This document shows, piece by piece, positions 37,305 to 49,939 of a stretch of DNA of 64,000 bases. How positions within the stretch are numbered: position 1 is the stretch's first letter; every line of letters starts with the position of its first letter. The DNA is taken from the NCBI GenBank assembly GCA_029255685.2, contig CM055313.2:42860079-42924078 (forward strand), given 5' to 3'. The stretch comes from Silene conica. Its lineage: Eukaryota; Streptophyta; Magnoliopsida; Caryophyllales; Caryophyllaceae. The translations under genes and the position numbers were made by a program. The notes below the pieces were generated by a model, which saw only the letters and a program-made list of their open reading frames with translations, was not told where the DNA came from and made no database searches.

Positions 37305-38454
37305 CCCCTTCTTGAACCTTTGCAAAATCTTTTGAATAATTTTCTTCGAGTGTCCTCCCGTAGTTTCTATAAGAGTCTTTTCTTATGGTATATAATTTTG
37401 TGTGTGGGAACTTTCAGTTCCCCACATTTATCTTATCTTATACTGTACGAGGACTCTATCATGGATCTTATCCATGTCTAGAATTTTTCCTTACAAACTT
37501 TAAGAATTTATTCTTAAAGTATCCTCCTGGGCCGGGGCCGTTGGGATAATAAGGCGTAGATTTTTACCAAACCGTAGATCTTATCCACAACCTTTGTGCT
37601 TATCCACAACCTTTGGGATCATAAGGCGTAGAATCTTATCCACAACCTAATCTACCTTTTAAAACCATAAGGTGTAGATTTTCTCAAATCGTAGATCCTA
37701 TCCACAACTTAATCTACCTTCTAAATCTCTTACACAACCAAAACACAATAAATCCTACTATTCAACAATAGATTACATCTATTGTGCTAACAAAATCATG
37801 TGCTATTTGTGGCTTTTCAAATTTCTCCCACTCTATCTTTGATAATAACAATCTTATTTCATTATCAAAAGATAACCACTAAAGCCACAAGCAATGACTT
37901 TGTTGTTGGTTTGTGTATCCTTATGATTTATCACAGAAATTATTCGATTTAAAGCTTAGATAGTTTTGGATGGTTGATAACTTTTCCTCTTAATTGAGTT
38001 CTAAACTTAATTTGATTTTGATTTGATTTGAATTAAGTATCTTATACCTATTCCGTTTCAATGGTCATACATTGAAATGTAACAATCAATTCCATTTTAT
38101 GTTTAAGATTTGCAATTATTTAAACTAATTAAGAACATAATTATAAAACCGATAGTGACTTGGGTTGAAAACCAAGTCACTACATCATCCAAAATACAAC
38201 AAATTGTTCAAGGATTGCCCTTTCCTTGTCCAACAAGGAAATTAAACATAGGTTCTAAATTGTTCTTACAACACTTGAAATACTAGCAAAATAAGCGGAA
38301 AAACAAAGCTCCTTGATCATCCCGAGTGGAGCTACTCTTAGTTCCCTTGATCCATCATGCTTGTTTTTCCTTTCCTTTATCTTTGTTTTCATGCCCTAAT
38401 TCAAGTAAGAAGAGCATTCACATCACAACTTGTATCATAATACATTAGTTGAGA
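37305..38454 (-). other. Copia TR-GAG interior 3' of gag, non-coding
   Basis: No pol motif. 37540-37720 repeats CGTAGATCTTATCCACAACCT-like words (about 60-70 bp apart). Confidence 0.6.
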
Positions 38455-39363
38455 TTAACATAAAATTGGGATAGTTATCGTACCAACTGGAAGAATTTTC
38501 CCAGCTTTGAGATAGCTGAGATACTTGGAACAGTTCCTCTTCCAATGTCCTTTGCCTTTGCAATAAATGCACTTAGCTCCTTGGTGAGGGCTCTTCTTGG
38601 AATTTGAGGTGCTTGCCTCAGAACATAATTTCTTTGAACCTTTGGAAGGTTGCTTCCCTTTTGCCTTACCCTTCCTTTTGAACATTCCTTTGCTCTTAAC
38701 ATCAATGGGGAGCACATCCTTAGGGGCACTAATATTTAGGCCCATATCCCTTTCAACTTGCACGATCATATTGTGCAATTCATCGAGAGAGATGTCTTGG
38801 TTTCTCATGTTGAAATTCACCCGGAATTGTACATAAGTTTTCACCTTTGACAAGGAGTGGAGGATTCTGTCAATCACAAGTTCCTTAGGAATGTCCACTT
38901 GATTCAACCTTAGGGTTTCTGCATGCTCAATTAACTTGAGCACATGTGGGCTAACCTTTTGCCCCTCCTTAAGGTTGAGATCAAAGAAAGCCGATGCCGC
39001 CTCGTATTGGACAATTCTCGAAGCCTTCGAGAACATTATCACAAGCCTGGAGTAGATTTCATAGGCCGTGCCAATTTTTATGGCACTCCTTTGGAGTTCC
39101 GGCTCCATCGAGAAGATCAAAACATTTTTTATTGCTGCTGACTCCTTCTGATAAGTATCATAGGGTCGCCTTTCTGCGGCGGTGGCATTTTCTGCAGGTT
39201 CAGGAGGTGATTCTTCGGTGAGGAATTCGGTCTTACCGTCACCTTCTTCCGCCAACAACAGTTGGGCATCCCAATCGACAAAGTTTGCCCCATTCATTTC
39301 TAACTTACAACGATCCATGAAGGAACGTAACCATGAAGTGTTTGTAGTAGTGGAAGCGGTCAT
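38455..39363 (-). CDS. gag: Copia-type Gag protein, intact frame
   Basis: A 302-residue open frame without stops. The N-terminus (TTNTSWLRSFMDRCKLEMNG ... NFVDWDAQL) and the core (KNVLIFSMEPELQRSA, YEIYSRLVIMFSKASR, HVLKLIEHAETL, LVIDRILHSLSKVKTYV) match the UBN2/copia gag family. A Lys-rich linker precedes a zinc knuckle of the CX2CX4HX4C type (CIYCKGKGHWKRNC, about residues 266-279). Gag packages the element RNA. ATG 39363 is the first in frame and gives the expected start. In typical copia elements gag runs into protease and pol; here the frame ends shortly after the knuckle and nothing recognisable follows. An uninterrupted gag without pol suggests trans-mobilisation. Confidence 0.88.
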   Translation of the reverse strand: MTASTTTNTSWLRSFMDRCKLEMNGANFVDWDAQLLLAEEGDGKTEFLTEESPPEPAENATAAERRPYDTYQKESAAIKNVLIFSMEPELQRSAIKIGTAYEIYSRLVIMFSKASRIVQYEAASAFFDLNLKEGQKVSPHVLKLIEHAETLRLNQVDIPKELVIDRILHSLSKVKTYVQFRVNFNMRNQDISLDELHNMIVQVERDMGLNISAPKDVLPIDVKSKGMFKRKGKAKGKQPSKGSKKLCSEASTSNSKKSPHQGAKCIYCKGKGHWKRNCSKYLSYLKAGKILPVGTITIPILC

Positions 39364-41799
39364 GATTGTTATTGATTCGAAAACTTAACTACAAAATTTT
39401 AAATATATGAAGCAATTAAATGCTAATCGTTTTTATGTTCATTTTAACTTGTAAACATATTTATCAAGCTAATGCATCTATAAAATGACCTCTATCCAAT
39501 TTTATAAATGATTCCAAGACCCAAACCCATACTACCGAAATCGTGAACCACTGGAATTCCGACCCAATGATATGGTTTGGTGGGTTAAAATAAACCGGTT
39601 CTACCATAGAACTCTTGGTTGATGATAAATCATAATTTATTCATCTTAGCCCGGAACACATTGACCACTGGTCCTCTACAGCTCCGTTGAGTACAAACCA
39701 AATTTCAATTACATCGAGATGCGATCCGCCCACTGGACTGAATCCATCTCATCGCCCCACTTATCCTACGTAATGAGGTTCGTACTGCCCACTGGACTAG
39801 CACCACCCCACGAAATAAAAGCTCATGGGTTCTACTATTTGGTAAGGCTAATTCTCAATTGTTTTTGTTTAATATAGAGGTCTTGTCAATTTATTATCTA
39901 TCTCCTTTAAGTGAATTAAATTGGTGAACTCGATAATTATAATTGACACGGTCGTTTTTAACGATCTAAACTAATATGCATGTTTATGGCGATTTGGTTA
40001 TGCATGCAAACATATAAATAATGCCAAAAATAAAAGCAATAAAGCAATAAAATCCTAGTATGGCCTACCTAGTAATAGTAAAAACTAATTAACTATTACA
40101 AATTCGGAAACCAACTCCATGGTCCCTTGTACTTCATTGGCACGCCATCCAAGAAAACACCGTCTTGTCGGAACTCCTTTCCGTATGACACCGTCTTTTG
40201 GATCTCCGGAATTACAATAAAATAATACAACTATTCTATTTGTAAAACTGAAAATTAAATTACAAACCCGTGATACGAGATCACATAAATTACAACCGAA
40301 TCAATATTCCCTTTCATTACGGGTAATATTGATTAAAATTAAGGTCATACTAAGAAAAATTACATAATTCCAAATTATATAAAAACATTCAAATATGACA
40401 TTCATAAAATTGCAATAATAAAATATGTATGCACATGCTCAATTTTTAATGCCAAATCGCCTTATGGGAGCAAATATCTCATATTTGTTTACGGTTTTTA
40501 CGGATATGCGCGACTTTAACTATTAAAATCATCAAAATTACATAAATCTAATTTCTGTCCAAGTTAATCATCCTAACATACTTTAGGAATCAATGTTTAG
40601 TCTCTACTAATTTTTGATCATGATTTAACTTGATTTTGCATTATTGTTCATAAATTACTTGTATTTTCGGGAAAAACAAGCAAAATATGGCCAAATGAGT
40701 CAATAAAATTCGAAATTTAAAGTTCAAAAATTTGAAACTTTCTGGAGATTTTCTAAAAATTAAGAAATTAATAAAATGGTCTTATGCAAATATTTATATT
40801 TTATTTCTTAAATAAATCGTATAATAGTCGTTTTTATGGTTAAAAATCCGATTTAAATTATAAAAACTTGCAGTAAATTGCTATAAATTTTTAGTCATCC
40901 TAAAATATATATTAGAATCTGAAAATGACCAAAAATTATAGACTATACTCGAATTTTTATTTTTATGACTCATAAATTACGATTATTAACTATTTAATTC
41001 ATAAAATTAATAATCATAAAAACAGAAAATTTTTGATATCCAACTTTTAGATCTGATGTTACTATTATATAAGACATCTATGGGTAAAATCTTATGCCAT
41101 AATATTAAGATTAACTATTTTTAACACAATAAGTCATTATATAGCCGATTTTAACTATTAAAATCACAAAACATGCATCACTTGAGAATAAATTCCCAAA
41201 AATTATATACATTCTATAAATATTGCATGTGACATTGTGTAAAGGTTTTATGGCAAAATTCCAACTATAACTGTTAAAGTCGAATTTTGAGTCATTATTA
41301 ATACGATTTTTACTATAAAAATCATTAATCATGCAAAATAAGTCCAATAATTTCGAAACTTCATACAGGTACTTTATATATTGCATGTGACTTCCTCATA
41401 AAATTTTTAAGGTCAAATTCGAAATATAACCTCCTATACCCATTTTTACTCATATTATGACCATTTATCTCATAAAATTCATAATCCATGCATAATATAT
41501 CCATTTGTTACGAAAATTCATATACAATATATAAAATATGCATGTGAGAACATATCAAAAAATCTCGGCCAGAAACTATGTTTTACTATTTTTCCCATTA
41601 ATTGTTGTTTAAAACCGATTTAAACTACAAAATATACAAATAAATATAAAAATGAACAATAAAAATCCATAAAAATATTTTTATGTCCTAAAAACATTTT
41701 TTTTGTGATTTATCATAATAAATACACTAATTGCGAAATTTATATGTTAATTCGTTTAACATAAAACATGAATCCGATCATGCATGCAACAACCGTAAT
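39364..41799 (-). other. Long non-coding leader of the copia TR-GAG element
   Basis: Lies between the PBS and gag. From 40500 to 41560 it holds loosely repeated words such as CGATTTTAACTATTAAAATCA and ATTGCATGTGACAT. No frame of note. Confidence 0.6.
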
Positions 41800-41811
41800 G
41801 CTCTGACACCA
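41800..41811 (-). promoter_or_regulatory. Primer binding site of the copia TR-GAG element
   Basis: Minus-strand TGGTGTCAGAGC two bases from the LTR. It differs by one base from the tRNA-iMet site TGGTATCAGAGC. Confidence 0.8.
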
Positions 41812-41813
41812 CT

Positions 41814-42197
41814 TGATGGAAACTAAGTTCCTGATTTTATACTCAAAACTAATCTGAGTTTTGTTTCTTTATGTTTAGGTTATAAAACTAAATAAGATCT
41901 TATGCATGCATGATGATATCATAAGATGTGATTGTCCTTATATTGGTTTAAGAAGGTTTATACTCGATAATCACCTATTATTTGAGTCTTCAAATAACCG
42001 AAATACCCTTATAACGATCTAACAAAAATCATCTCCAAAAGATACGTATCAAGGACCCGATCTCAAACTAAGACTATTTTTGTTACTAGAAAAATAGAAT
42101 TAGTATACTAGAATTAGTAATAATATTACTCTTATAATATTATTAATATGGAAATAATTTCTTACTTGAAGAACTATTTTTAAGTACTACAAGCATG
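41814..42197 (-). repeat. 5' LTR of the copia TR-GAG element, truncated
   Basis: Matches 20505 onward with about a dozen differences. It stops at GCATG where gypsy X begins; the rest of this LTR is not in the window. Confidence 0.88.
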
Positions 42198-43421
42198 TGT
42201 AACATCCCAATATTCCGGGACTTGGAAGTTTAAAGATTTTATGTTCAAGTTCGAGAAATAATTTATATTTCATAATTTTTGGAATTTCATATAAATAACT
42301 GTTTAATTTATGTGAGAATATTTAAAGTATTTAAATAAGATTTCATTTAATTGCGTAATTTACGTCTTAGCAATTTAATTTCATAGTCCGCAAATATTTA
42401 TATCGCCTTAAGTTTGTAGTTAGCTTAAGTCGGTGTTCTTAGCTTAAACCGTCTTAAAACTTGTCTTATGGGCCTAACTTGTTAATGGACCCATTTCACC
42501 TCTTTTTCCTCACAAAACCCTAACCCCACCATCCTCTACCTCACACCTTCATTTTATTTTTCAGATTTGTAAATTTAACAACAAACACCATTTTTGATTT
42601 CCTCCTTCTTCAATCTTAAAACTCTCATAAAATCTTCGTTTCTTATCCGATTGAGACGATTTTCGCGGCTACGGATTCCTCTTCTCGAGCCCGTCGTTTT
42701 AAGGTAATCAATCTTGCAATCTGTGACAGTTATATTTTTGGCCTGTTCACTTAATTTCGAAATTCGTGATTTTCTTCGATGTTTGTGTCGTTTTAGGTGG
42801 TGTTTGTGTTAACCCGGAAGAGGACTTGGTGATTATTGAACAAGGTCTCGAAGGTTTCGCTAAGTAAAGGTGACAATTAAGAGAAACTCGGCCTTATTTG
42901 TAATATTAGCACTTTTCTTGATTTAGATGATTGTGGTTTCTGATTTTTCATGTTATGAATGTTGTTGGGACTTAGTAACATGCTAGGTTTGCATAAGAAA
43001 GACTTTCACATGCTTGAATTGTGTTATAATTGCCTAGATGATGAAATTTCAGATTTTATGTGCTTAAGACGAATACAAAGGATGATCTTGTTGAGGCTTA
43101 TTTGTGTTGATTGATACTTGCCTTGGTGTATTTGAGGCTTAAATATGTTGGGTAATAATTAGATGTTGCAATTGTAGAAGTTTAGAATCGATTTAGGGAG
43201 ATTTGAATATTGTTGGAGATGTTGCGTTTTCGTGCAGGGGGCTCTGAGCCGGTAGGCTGACCGGCAGCCGGTCGGCCGGCTCAGAGTCATTGTTGTGTGT
43301 TTTTCAAGTGCTGAGCCTGAGGAAGGGTTCTGAGCCGGCAGGTCGGCCGCCGGTCGACCCGCTCAGAATCCGTCTTTGGTTTTTGGGAAATTTTGCAAAG
43401 GCTTGGGAAGAGACTCCCAGC
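42198..43421 (+). repeat. 5' LTR of gypsy X, truncated
   Basis: Matches 57819-57965 plus 60845-61920 closely. It includes two GC hairpins (43238-43372). Homology ends in the third hairpin at CTCCCAGCC, suggesting a deletion through the hairpin. Confidence 0.82.
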
Positions 43422-43866
43422 CTGAGAGTGTTATCGAATTATCATTTGAGGGTCTAGCAGAGGGAAGACATCTCAAACTTTTGGGAGTAGGTAGCTGTAA
43501 TGATGATATTGTCTTAAGTTTGGAAGATTTGGGTGTATAAATTGTTCGGGGAATCGTTTGTGAGGACCGATAATTAAATGACTTGATTTGGAAAGTAAGG
43601 AGTGAGAATCGCGTGAGAATGGTGAGAGACCCGCACCTTGGAAGATTCCGCAATCGTTCCTTTCACGTCGCTTCTCTCCTTTCTTCTCCTTTTCTTCTCT
43701 GGCTGCTCTTGGCTTCAACTTTGATTGGGGTCCATAGCCTAAAGTTCCTTACCTTGTCATCTTGTTGTTCCTCGAGCCGTCTTCCGTGTGTCTCTCTCGA
43801 GACTTGTGTCGTGTTTATCCCTGAAGTTCGTATCTCATCTCCTCTTCTGTGAGCCTCGTTTCTTTT
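43422..43866 (+). other. Remnant of gypsy X interior, left of the LARD insertion
   Basis: No PBS, frame or motif recognised. It ends in CTTTT, the target duplication of the LARD element. Confidence 0.5.
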
Positions 43867-46059
43867 TGTAACACCCCCATTTATTTAAGAGCCTTTAGCA
43901 AGACACTCTCAAATAAATAGGACTGTTACCATCCCGGAATATCCGAGGTAGTGAATAACATGGTAAACAAACCAAAGGTAATTTATATAAATACTGATTA
44001 AATTTGAACTTGGTATTACAACAATTACGAGTTCCAAACTTGATAAAATGAAAGTACAACTGACGATATCTAAATGTGATCTAACTCTAAGTAGGTCCAT
44101 GCCATGTCTCTCTCCATGCCCAAGCTCCTGGTCTAACTGTCACTGACCTGTAAAATCTACTCCCCATTCCGGATCATCGTAGGTGTACACGAATACACAG
44201 GGTCAACCGCGAGGTTGAGTAGAAAGATAAATAATACAACAATATAATATACTCCGCACCGATCCAACGCCAAATAAACTCCGCACCGATCCAACACCAA
44301 ATAAACTCCGCACCGATCCAACACCAAATAAACTCCGCACCGATCACAAGACCCAATATACTCCACACCAATCACAAGACCCAATATACTCCACACCAGT
44401 CACAAGACCCAATATACTCCGCACCAAACACAGACCCTTTATCTCCGCACCAATCACAGACCCTTTATATTCACATCGTATTATATCACAGAATAATATA
44501 GATAACACTATATACGATCACATGGTATTATATATAAAACATGCTTAAAACAAATAAGAACAGTTTACACATCGTCATATACCAGTATCTCTCCTAACTC
44601 AAATTGCAGAAGTACAATCAATCACAAGCTTGCCAGAAGTGTTCCACGCGAAAACCGTCACCTAAACATGTATAGGTAACGAATTAATAAACTTCCCGAA
44701 CCCCCATAAGTCAACTTACATTTACTATAAATAGTAACCAATAAATATACCCAATAATGATACCAACAATTGATTTGCGTGGGACATCAACATGGAAACA
44801 ACTCCGTTAACCCAAGAATACGCTGCCGTGAAACACTACCCAGCAATACAACTCGTGACTGACCACCCTCGTAAACACCTGTCCCGACACCACCAGCAGC
44901 CCCTGATCTGCCCAGTGACACCACCATGCTCGCCACTGAGCCGCGATGGTTATAGGGGAGAGATTACTGACCGTCGACAGCCACCTATAAAGCCAGGCAA
45001 CTGAACAAAACCCGCCTCCTCACGAAAACCCTGTTCTACGCCATTAACACCCCCCAACGAAACCCACCATAGAACTGACGTGAAGCATAACGAACCACCG
45101 CACTAACCACCACCCCAAACTATCAAATACCGTCTACTCATCCACCTTAATTCCCCTGACAAACATGAACAAGATATGCTTCGAATTAAACACAACATTA
45201 CGAGTTCAGAGACTCTGATCTGCCAAGAACCGACTCGCGTGAGGAAACAGACGCATAAAACACCCTAGGTAGCGGTCCTAGGTGGTCGATAGTGACGTTG
45301 CTATGGTCTCTAAACATCTAACATACATCTGAGATAAATTTTATGTAAGAACCAGGACTGTAAACACGACCTAAAGATGGTGAAAGCGAAAAGAAAAGGG
45401 AGCACCAAACAGAGGGTTGATGACGCGATGAACGTACCTATTTTCTTGTGAAATCGAGCCACCCTAGACCGCCCTGGTCCCACCGTGTGAACCTCCCTCT
45501 GGTTCCTTGATGTGGCGGCATCAGTGTGGGTAGGGTTGTGTTGTGTGGATTAGGTTAGAGGTAGGGTTTTGAGGGGTACAAACATGAGGTGGCAGCAAGG
45601 AGTACATGAGTGTTTGCATTGTGTATTCGAAATGGGCTGCTTGTGTCAACGGAATGGGCTGGTCATGTTACATTTCGAGGCCCAAGCAAATATTAAGATA
45701 TGGTTTATTACTAACACGCATATACGACATTCAACACATGTGAAATATAAAACTCTTGTTCGATAAATCAATTATTTGAATACGAATATCGAAATAGCTA
45801 TAAACACGTCAAAATTATTAAATATAAAATAAATAAATAAATAAAATATGGAGTATTACAGTCTTCCCTCCTTAAAAATGAACCCGTTTACACTCCCGAC
45901 TCCGTACTGTGCTTAAAACCCAATAAACTCTTAATTCGCATAAAAACAATATAAAATATATCGCCACTTATTCGATAAATTAATTATCCAATATAGACTT
46001 TAAATCTCGTCAAAATAATTATGAATTATAACAATATATAAAAACTACGAGGTATTACA
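43867..46059 (-). repeat. 3' LTR of the LARD element, 2193 bp
   Basis: Plus-strand ends TGTAACACCC and GGTATTACA. It contains a minisatellite (44255-44460) and a second internal LTR-start-like sequence at 45860. It lacks about 320 bp present in the other LTR. Confidence 0.9.
44255..44460. repeat. Minisatellite ACTCCGCACCGATC in the LARD LTR
   Basis: About 28-bp units (AAATAAACTCCGCACCGATC plus variants) repeated about seven times. The other LTR has one or two more units (53770-54050). Confidence 0.85.
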
Positions 46060-46180
46060 GTTTTCGCTTCTTAAATATGAACTTCGTCCCGAAGTTCGCC
46101 ACTTATAACGGTAAAGAACTTATAACAAGCATGAAACAGACGCAAATAGCACTTATATAGACTTCAAAACACGAAGTGTT
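46060..46180 (-). other. LARD interior with polypurine tract
   Basis: Minus-strand AAGAAGCGAAAAC at 46072-46060 adjoins the LTR. The rest is non-coding up to CACTA-3. Confidence 0.7.
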
Positions 46181-46204
46181 CACTACTACAAAAAGCATTA
46201 TAGA

Positions 46205-46520
46205 CATCAGACATTTTCATGAATATGCATCAGATTTACAACTGATGCATAGTCCACACATGTATATTCTTTTATACATATACATCAGATTTAAATCCGA
46301 TGTCTATTTTCAGAATAGACATCAGTTGTATTTTATCTGATGTATATTCAGAAGATACGCATCGGTGTTCCACTAAAAACTGATGTCTATTGCCTCTATT
46401 AGACATCAGTTGTATTTTATCTGATGTCTATTCGTAAGATATGCATCATTGTTCTACTAAAGACTGATGTCTATTGCCTCTGTTAGACATCAGGTTTTTG
46501 AAAAATCTGATGCATATTGT
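46205..46520. repeat. Left subterminal repeats of CACTA-3
   Basis: AGACATCAGTTGTATTTTAT, CTGATGTCTATT and close variants alternate in orientation about a dozen times. Confidence 0.85.
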
Positions 46521-49500
46521 TTAATTTTGTTTTTTTAAAAAAAAGTTTAATAGGCCGGTTAAATAAACCAATTCAATTACGCAAAAATCACAAGCATCCA
46601 AAATCAATAGTCACTAAATACATCCATGGCTAATACATTACGTATGCACTGCTACATCACTGCAACCGCTAGCCTACACTGGTACTGCAATTACACGACA
46701 AAAGATATTGCACTGCCACCACTGATGACAACAGTCTACAAATAATAATAAAACCAGAGCACCTACAGATCATACTCATCAAACCAGCATACCATAACCA
46801 ACTACTGCTACTGCAACTACACTGCACAACACAGACCTACACAACCAGCATCCAGCCAATCAAAGTGACGACATACGAGTCCATTATGAAAATGTTGTTG
46901 GAGTCCTTATTCAGCCGCTTCAGAAATGATAACTTCAAAGCGACTATCTCAGCTTCTACCTTCTATGTACTTTTCACTTGGTTTTTCAGCTTGCTTGGTA
47001 ATTCTTCAAGCATGTAAATAATTAGCAAAGTCAGACCATTTCCTTGTAGTTTGTGGTTATATGGAGGAAGTCCCGGTTAGAGTTGCGTGACCACATACTC
47101 ATTCCTACAGTCTTACAATACTATTTCTGTATGTTTTGATCGAAAATGAACACCAAATAGATCGTAGATCAGGTTTTCCTTACAGTATTGCAATGATCCG
47201 GCTTTTGACACTTGGGGGAAGCTGACAGATATCGGCCTTATTCTTGTCTTTCACTGACAGAACGTCAATCAAATAATACTTCTGTGTGCACACCATATCC
47301 AAGGTCTGTGCAGGTGTAAGTTTACCTGATTAGTGTAACGTACGCATTAACACCGTCACATACTGTATCATAAACAGAAGGTTAGCGACCAATTTCCACC
47401 TAAGCAACTAGTCATCCTATTTGTCTATGTTACCTTGAGAAACTAATATACGATTTAAATTGGAACACAAGTACTCGATTCCAGTGAAATTAAAGTAATA
47501 TTTTAGGTGTTTTATCTAAGTGATAGACGAGTAAGACCGTAATTAGTATCAATAAATTGTTTGAAGTATGAAAACAGAAGAACATACAAGTTTTGATGAG
47601 ATAATAAAAATAAGTAGAAGGGTAGAAGAGTAGAAGTAAAGGTTGAAATAATTGAATTGAATTGAATTGAATGGTCTAAAACTAAGATTAAAGCCATTAA
47701 AAAATGTGATTAATAAAACAAAATAACAAACAAAGGTAGAATCATGAGCTGATCAAGTTATATTATGCTCATGACCTTCTGAATTGCTATATATTATAAT
47801 TCATTTGCTTATATACTTTAATTACTCAGAATGATATGCCTGACTGATCCTACGTATATTAACATTTTCAGATGTGGTTGATTATATACTATTTTCCAAC
47901 ATGGCTGTCCACCTCCAACATACGGAGTGATATATAATCAATAGAACTTTTTGAATTTGATAATATGAAAATGTCTTTTTTGTAGTATTGTATATTTGTA
48001 TCTAACCAATATGAAAGTAGTAGCATTAGCTAGCAGGAAATTAAACACAGCCAGACGTTTTTTATGAATGTGCGTGGCCTCACTCCAGACTCTATAATCA
48101 CCCTATTCACATTAAAGCGCCAGTCAGTCACTAATCAGTATTCCTCTCATTTTTTCGTATTTCATGCATTTTCATCACTTATGGAACCGACTTCCGACTA
48201 TTTGTTTGCACCAACTAATAGCATATACACTGAGAGCAGATGCAATGGATGATCTCCCACTTGATAATATTTGACCCATCTTAAACTTAAGACGGATAAT
48301 ACCCGTCTTAAGCAAGAATTATTAATGGATGATTCTTATCTTAACACTGTTGACAACTCTCTGTTGGAACTTCCTTAAGTTTAAGGTCTGAACTAAAAGC
48401 AAAGTTTTAGGCCACTCACCAACTACTCTCGTTTACTGCATTCCCCTTCACTCCCTGTATATATATTTACCAATCCATGCTTCCTAGAGCATCTTCAAAA
48501 TCTATCTCCTATTTCGTTCGAGTGCGTTAGCGGTTTATATGTTTTGGCATTGCTCAGAAATCCGATGAAGGTAATAGCAATTTTATCAATTTCATACAAA
48601 CCTTAACTAATTAAAACATAATAACAACTAAAAACATAAATTAACATATACTAATAACAAATATATACTAAAGAAACTAAAACCAATCAAAAATTAAACA
48701 AATACAACTACAATTAATCTACCAAATTGAAATTATAAAAAACAAGTAAATACACACCTTAAATTGATTAAATGGGTCGGTAGGTTCGGCTTGAGTGGCA
48801 GCGGTGGTGCAGCTTGAGAGTTGGCGGTGGGTGGCAGCTTCAATAGCGGTGGTGGCAGCGACAATGACGATGGCGGTTTTTCGTTTTGTGTATTGAGGGT
48901 TCATGTTTTGTACTGTGTTAGTAAATTGGTAAAGTAAGGTTGAGGGAAGAGTCAGTTTTAATATATTCAATTAAATGGGCGACCGAACTGTATACGGTTG
49001 CTATTTCGTCTAGGCTTCCACATTGTTCCCAATGAATTCATTGTTTGTTTCGTCTCTTAGACATACAGTGTAGAAGATGCAAATCTATAATTACTACACT
49101 AAGACTGTTAATGGGTCATTAGTCCATACACATCTATCATGATTTCTCACTGGGTTTTATATCAATTCTTCCTTATTCACAGCTTGAAGTGTACCAACAT
49201 TAAGCAAAAGGAACTAAATAGAGATAATATTGACAGAGGACTCAAAATATTCGACAAAAATTTCAGACGATTTGCAGGTGACCTCTTCAACCAATGTACA
49301 ACAAACCCTAATCATTATAAATTAAGCAAACAAATAAACCAGTAAAATTCAAATCAGAACCCCAATTGAATATTAAGTTTAGGTGAACAAATTTAACAAG
49401 CTGAAAATTTGGAATAAGACATCAAAATCCAAAGAAAAAAACCATAAATTAAAATAAGGACAAGGTAGCAGAGAAGCAGACAAGTACCGAGTGAGGAGCA

Positions 49501-49724
49501 AACGAGTAACGCGAGTGAGAACCAAACGAGTAACGCGAGTGAGGAGCAGTAGTGATGGTGGTGGTGGTGATCGGGGAGCAGTTGATAATACGGAGGAATA
49601 GGTGAGAGTAGAGCGGTGAATCGCATCAGACGAATAAGAGAGAGAATTGAGTTAACTATTTTTTTTTGGGGATGAATTAATGAATGAGCAAATTTTCTCT
49701 TTTGTTTTATTGAAAAGTTATACA

Positions 49725-49915
49725 TCGGTTTTTAAGAACTCCGATGCCTATTACATAAGTTAAATTGAATATAAAACTCTATTTTAGATAGGTATGGGTT
49801 TTTATGAAAGTCTGATGTCTATACAGAGAGATATACATCAGATTTTTAAAATATCTGATGTATAATTTTATACATCAGACTTTTAAATAAAACCGATGCA
49901 TATTAAGTGATGTCT
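49725..49915. repeat. Right subterminal repeats of CACTA-3
   Basis: Variants of ACATCAGA and TCTGATGTATA in both orientations up to the right terminus. Confidence 0.8.
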
Positions 49916-49939
49916 ATTAAGTATTTTGTAGTAGTGGTT

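Larger units (their letters stand above)
20505..42197 (-). mobile_element. Non-autonomous Ty1/copia element with gag only (TR-GAG-like)
   Basis: Read on the minus strand: 5' LTR (truncated, 41814-42197), PBS TGGTGTCAGAGC (41811-41800), a 2.4-kb leader, an open copia-type gag (39363-38455), non-coding interior, the purine tract GACAAGTGGGAGAT and the 3' LTR (21776-20505). The interior is split by CACTA-2 and two solo LTRs; without them and the LTRs it is about 5.6 kb. No protease, integrase, RT or RNase H motif is seen, so it would need enzymes from a partner. The two LTRs differ at about a dozen positions over 380 bp by eye. The right LTR is broken by gypsy X. Confidence 0.82.
46181..49936. 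mobile_element. CACTA-3, non-autonomous CACTA transposon, 3756 bp
   Basis: Ends are CACTACTACAAAAA and TTTTGTAGTAGTG, with perfect target duplication GTT (46178-46180 and 49937-49939). Subterminal arrays of ACATCAGAT/ATCTGATGT lie at 46205-46520 and 49725-49915. No transposase frame is seen in the AT-rich middle. It shares the terminal 13-mer with CACTA-1 but has different subterminal motifs. Confidence 0.93.

Noticed and set aside
38475-39221. Other-frame and plus-strand ORFs overlapping the copia gag
   Set aside because: Shadows of the 302-residue gag, which has the zinc knuckle and family motifs.
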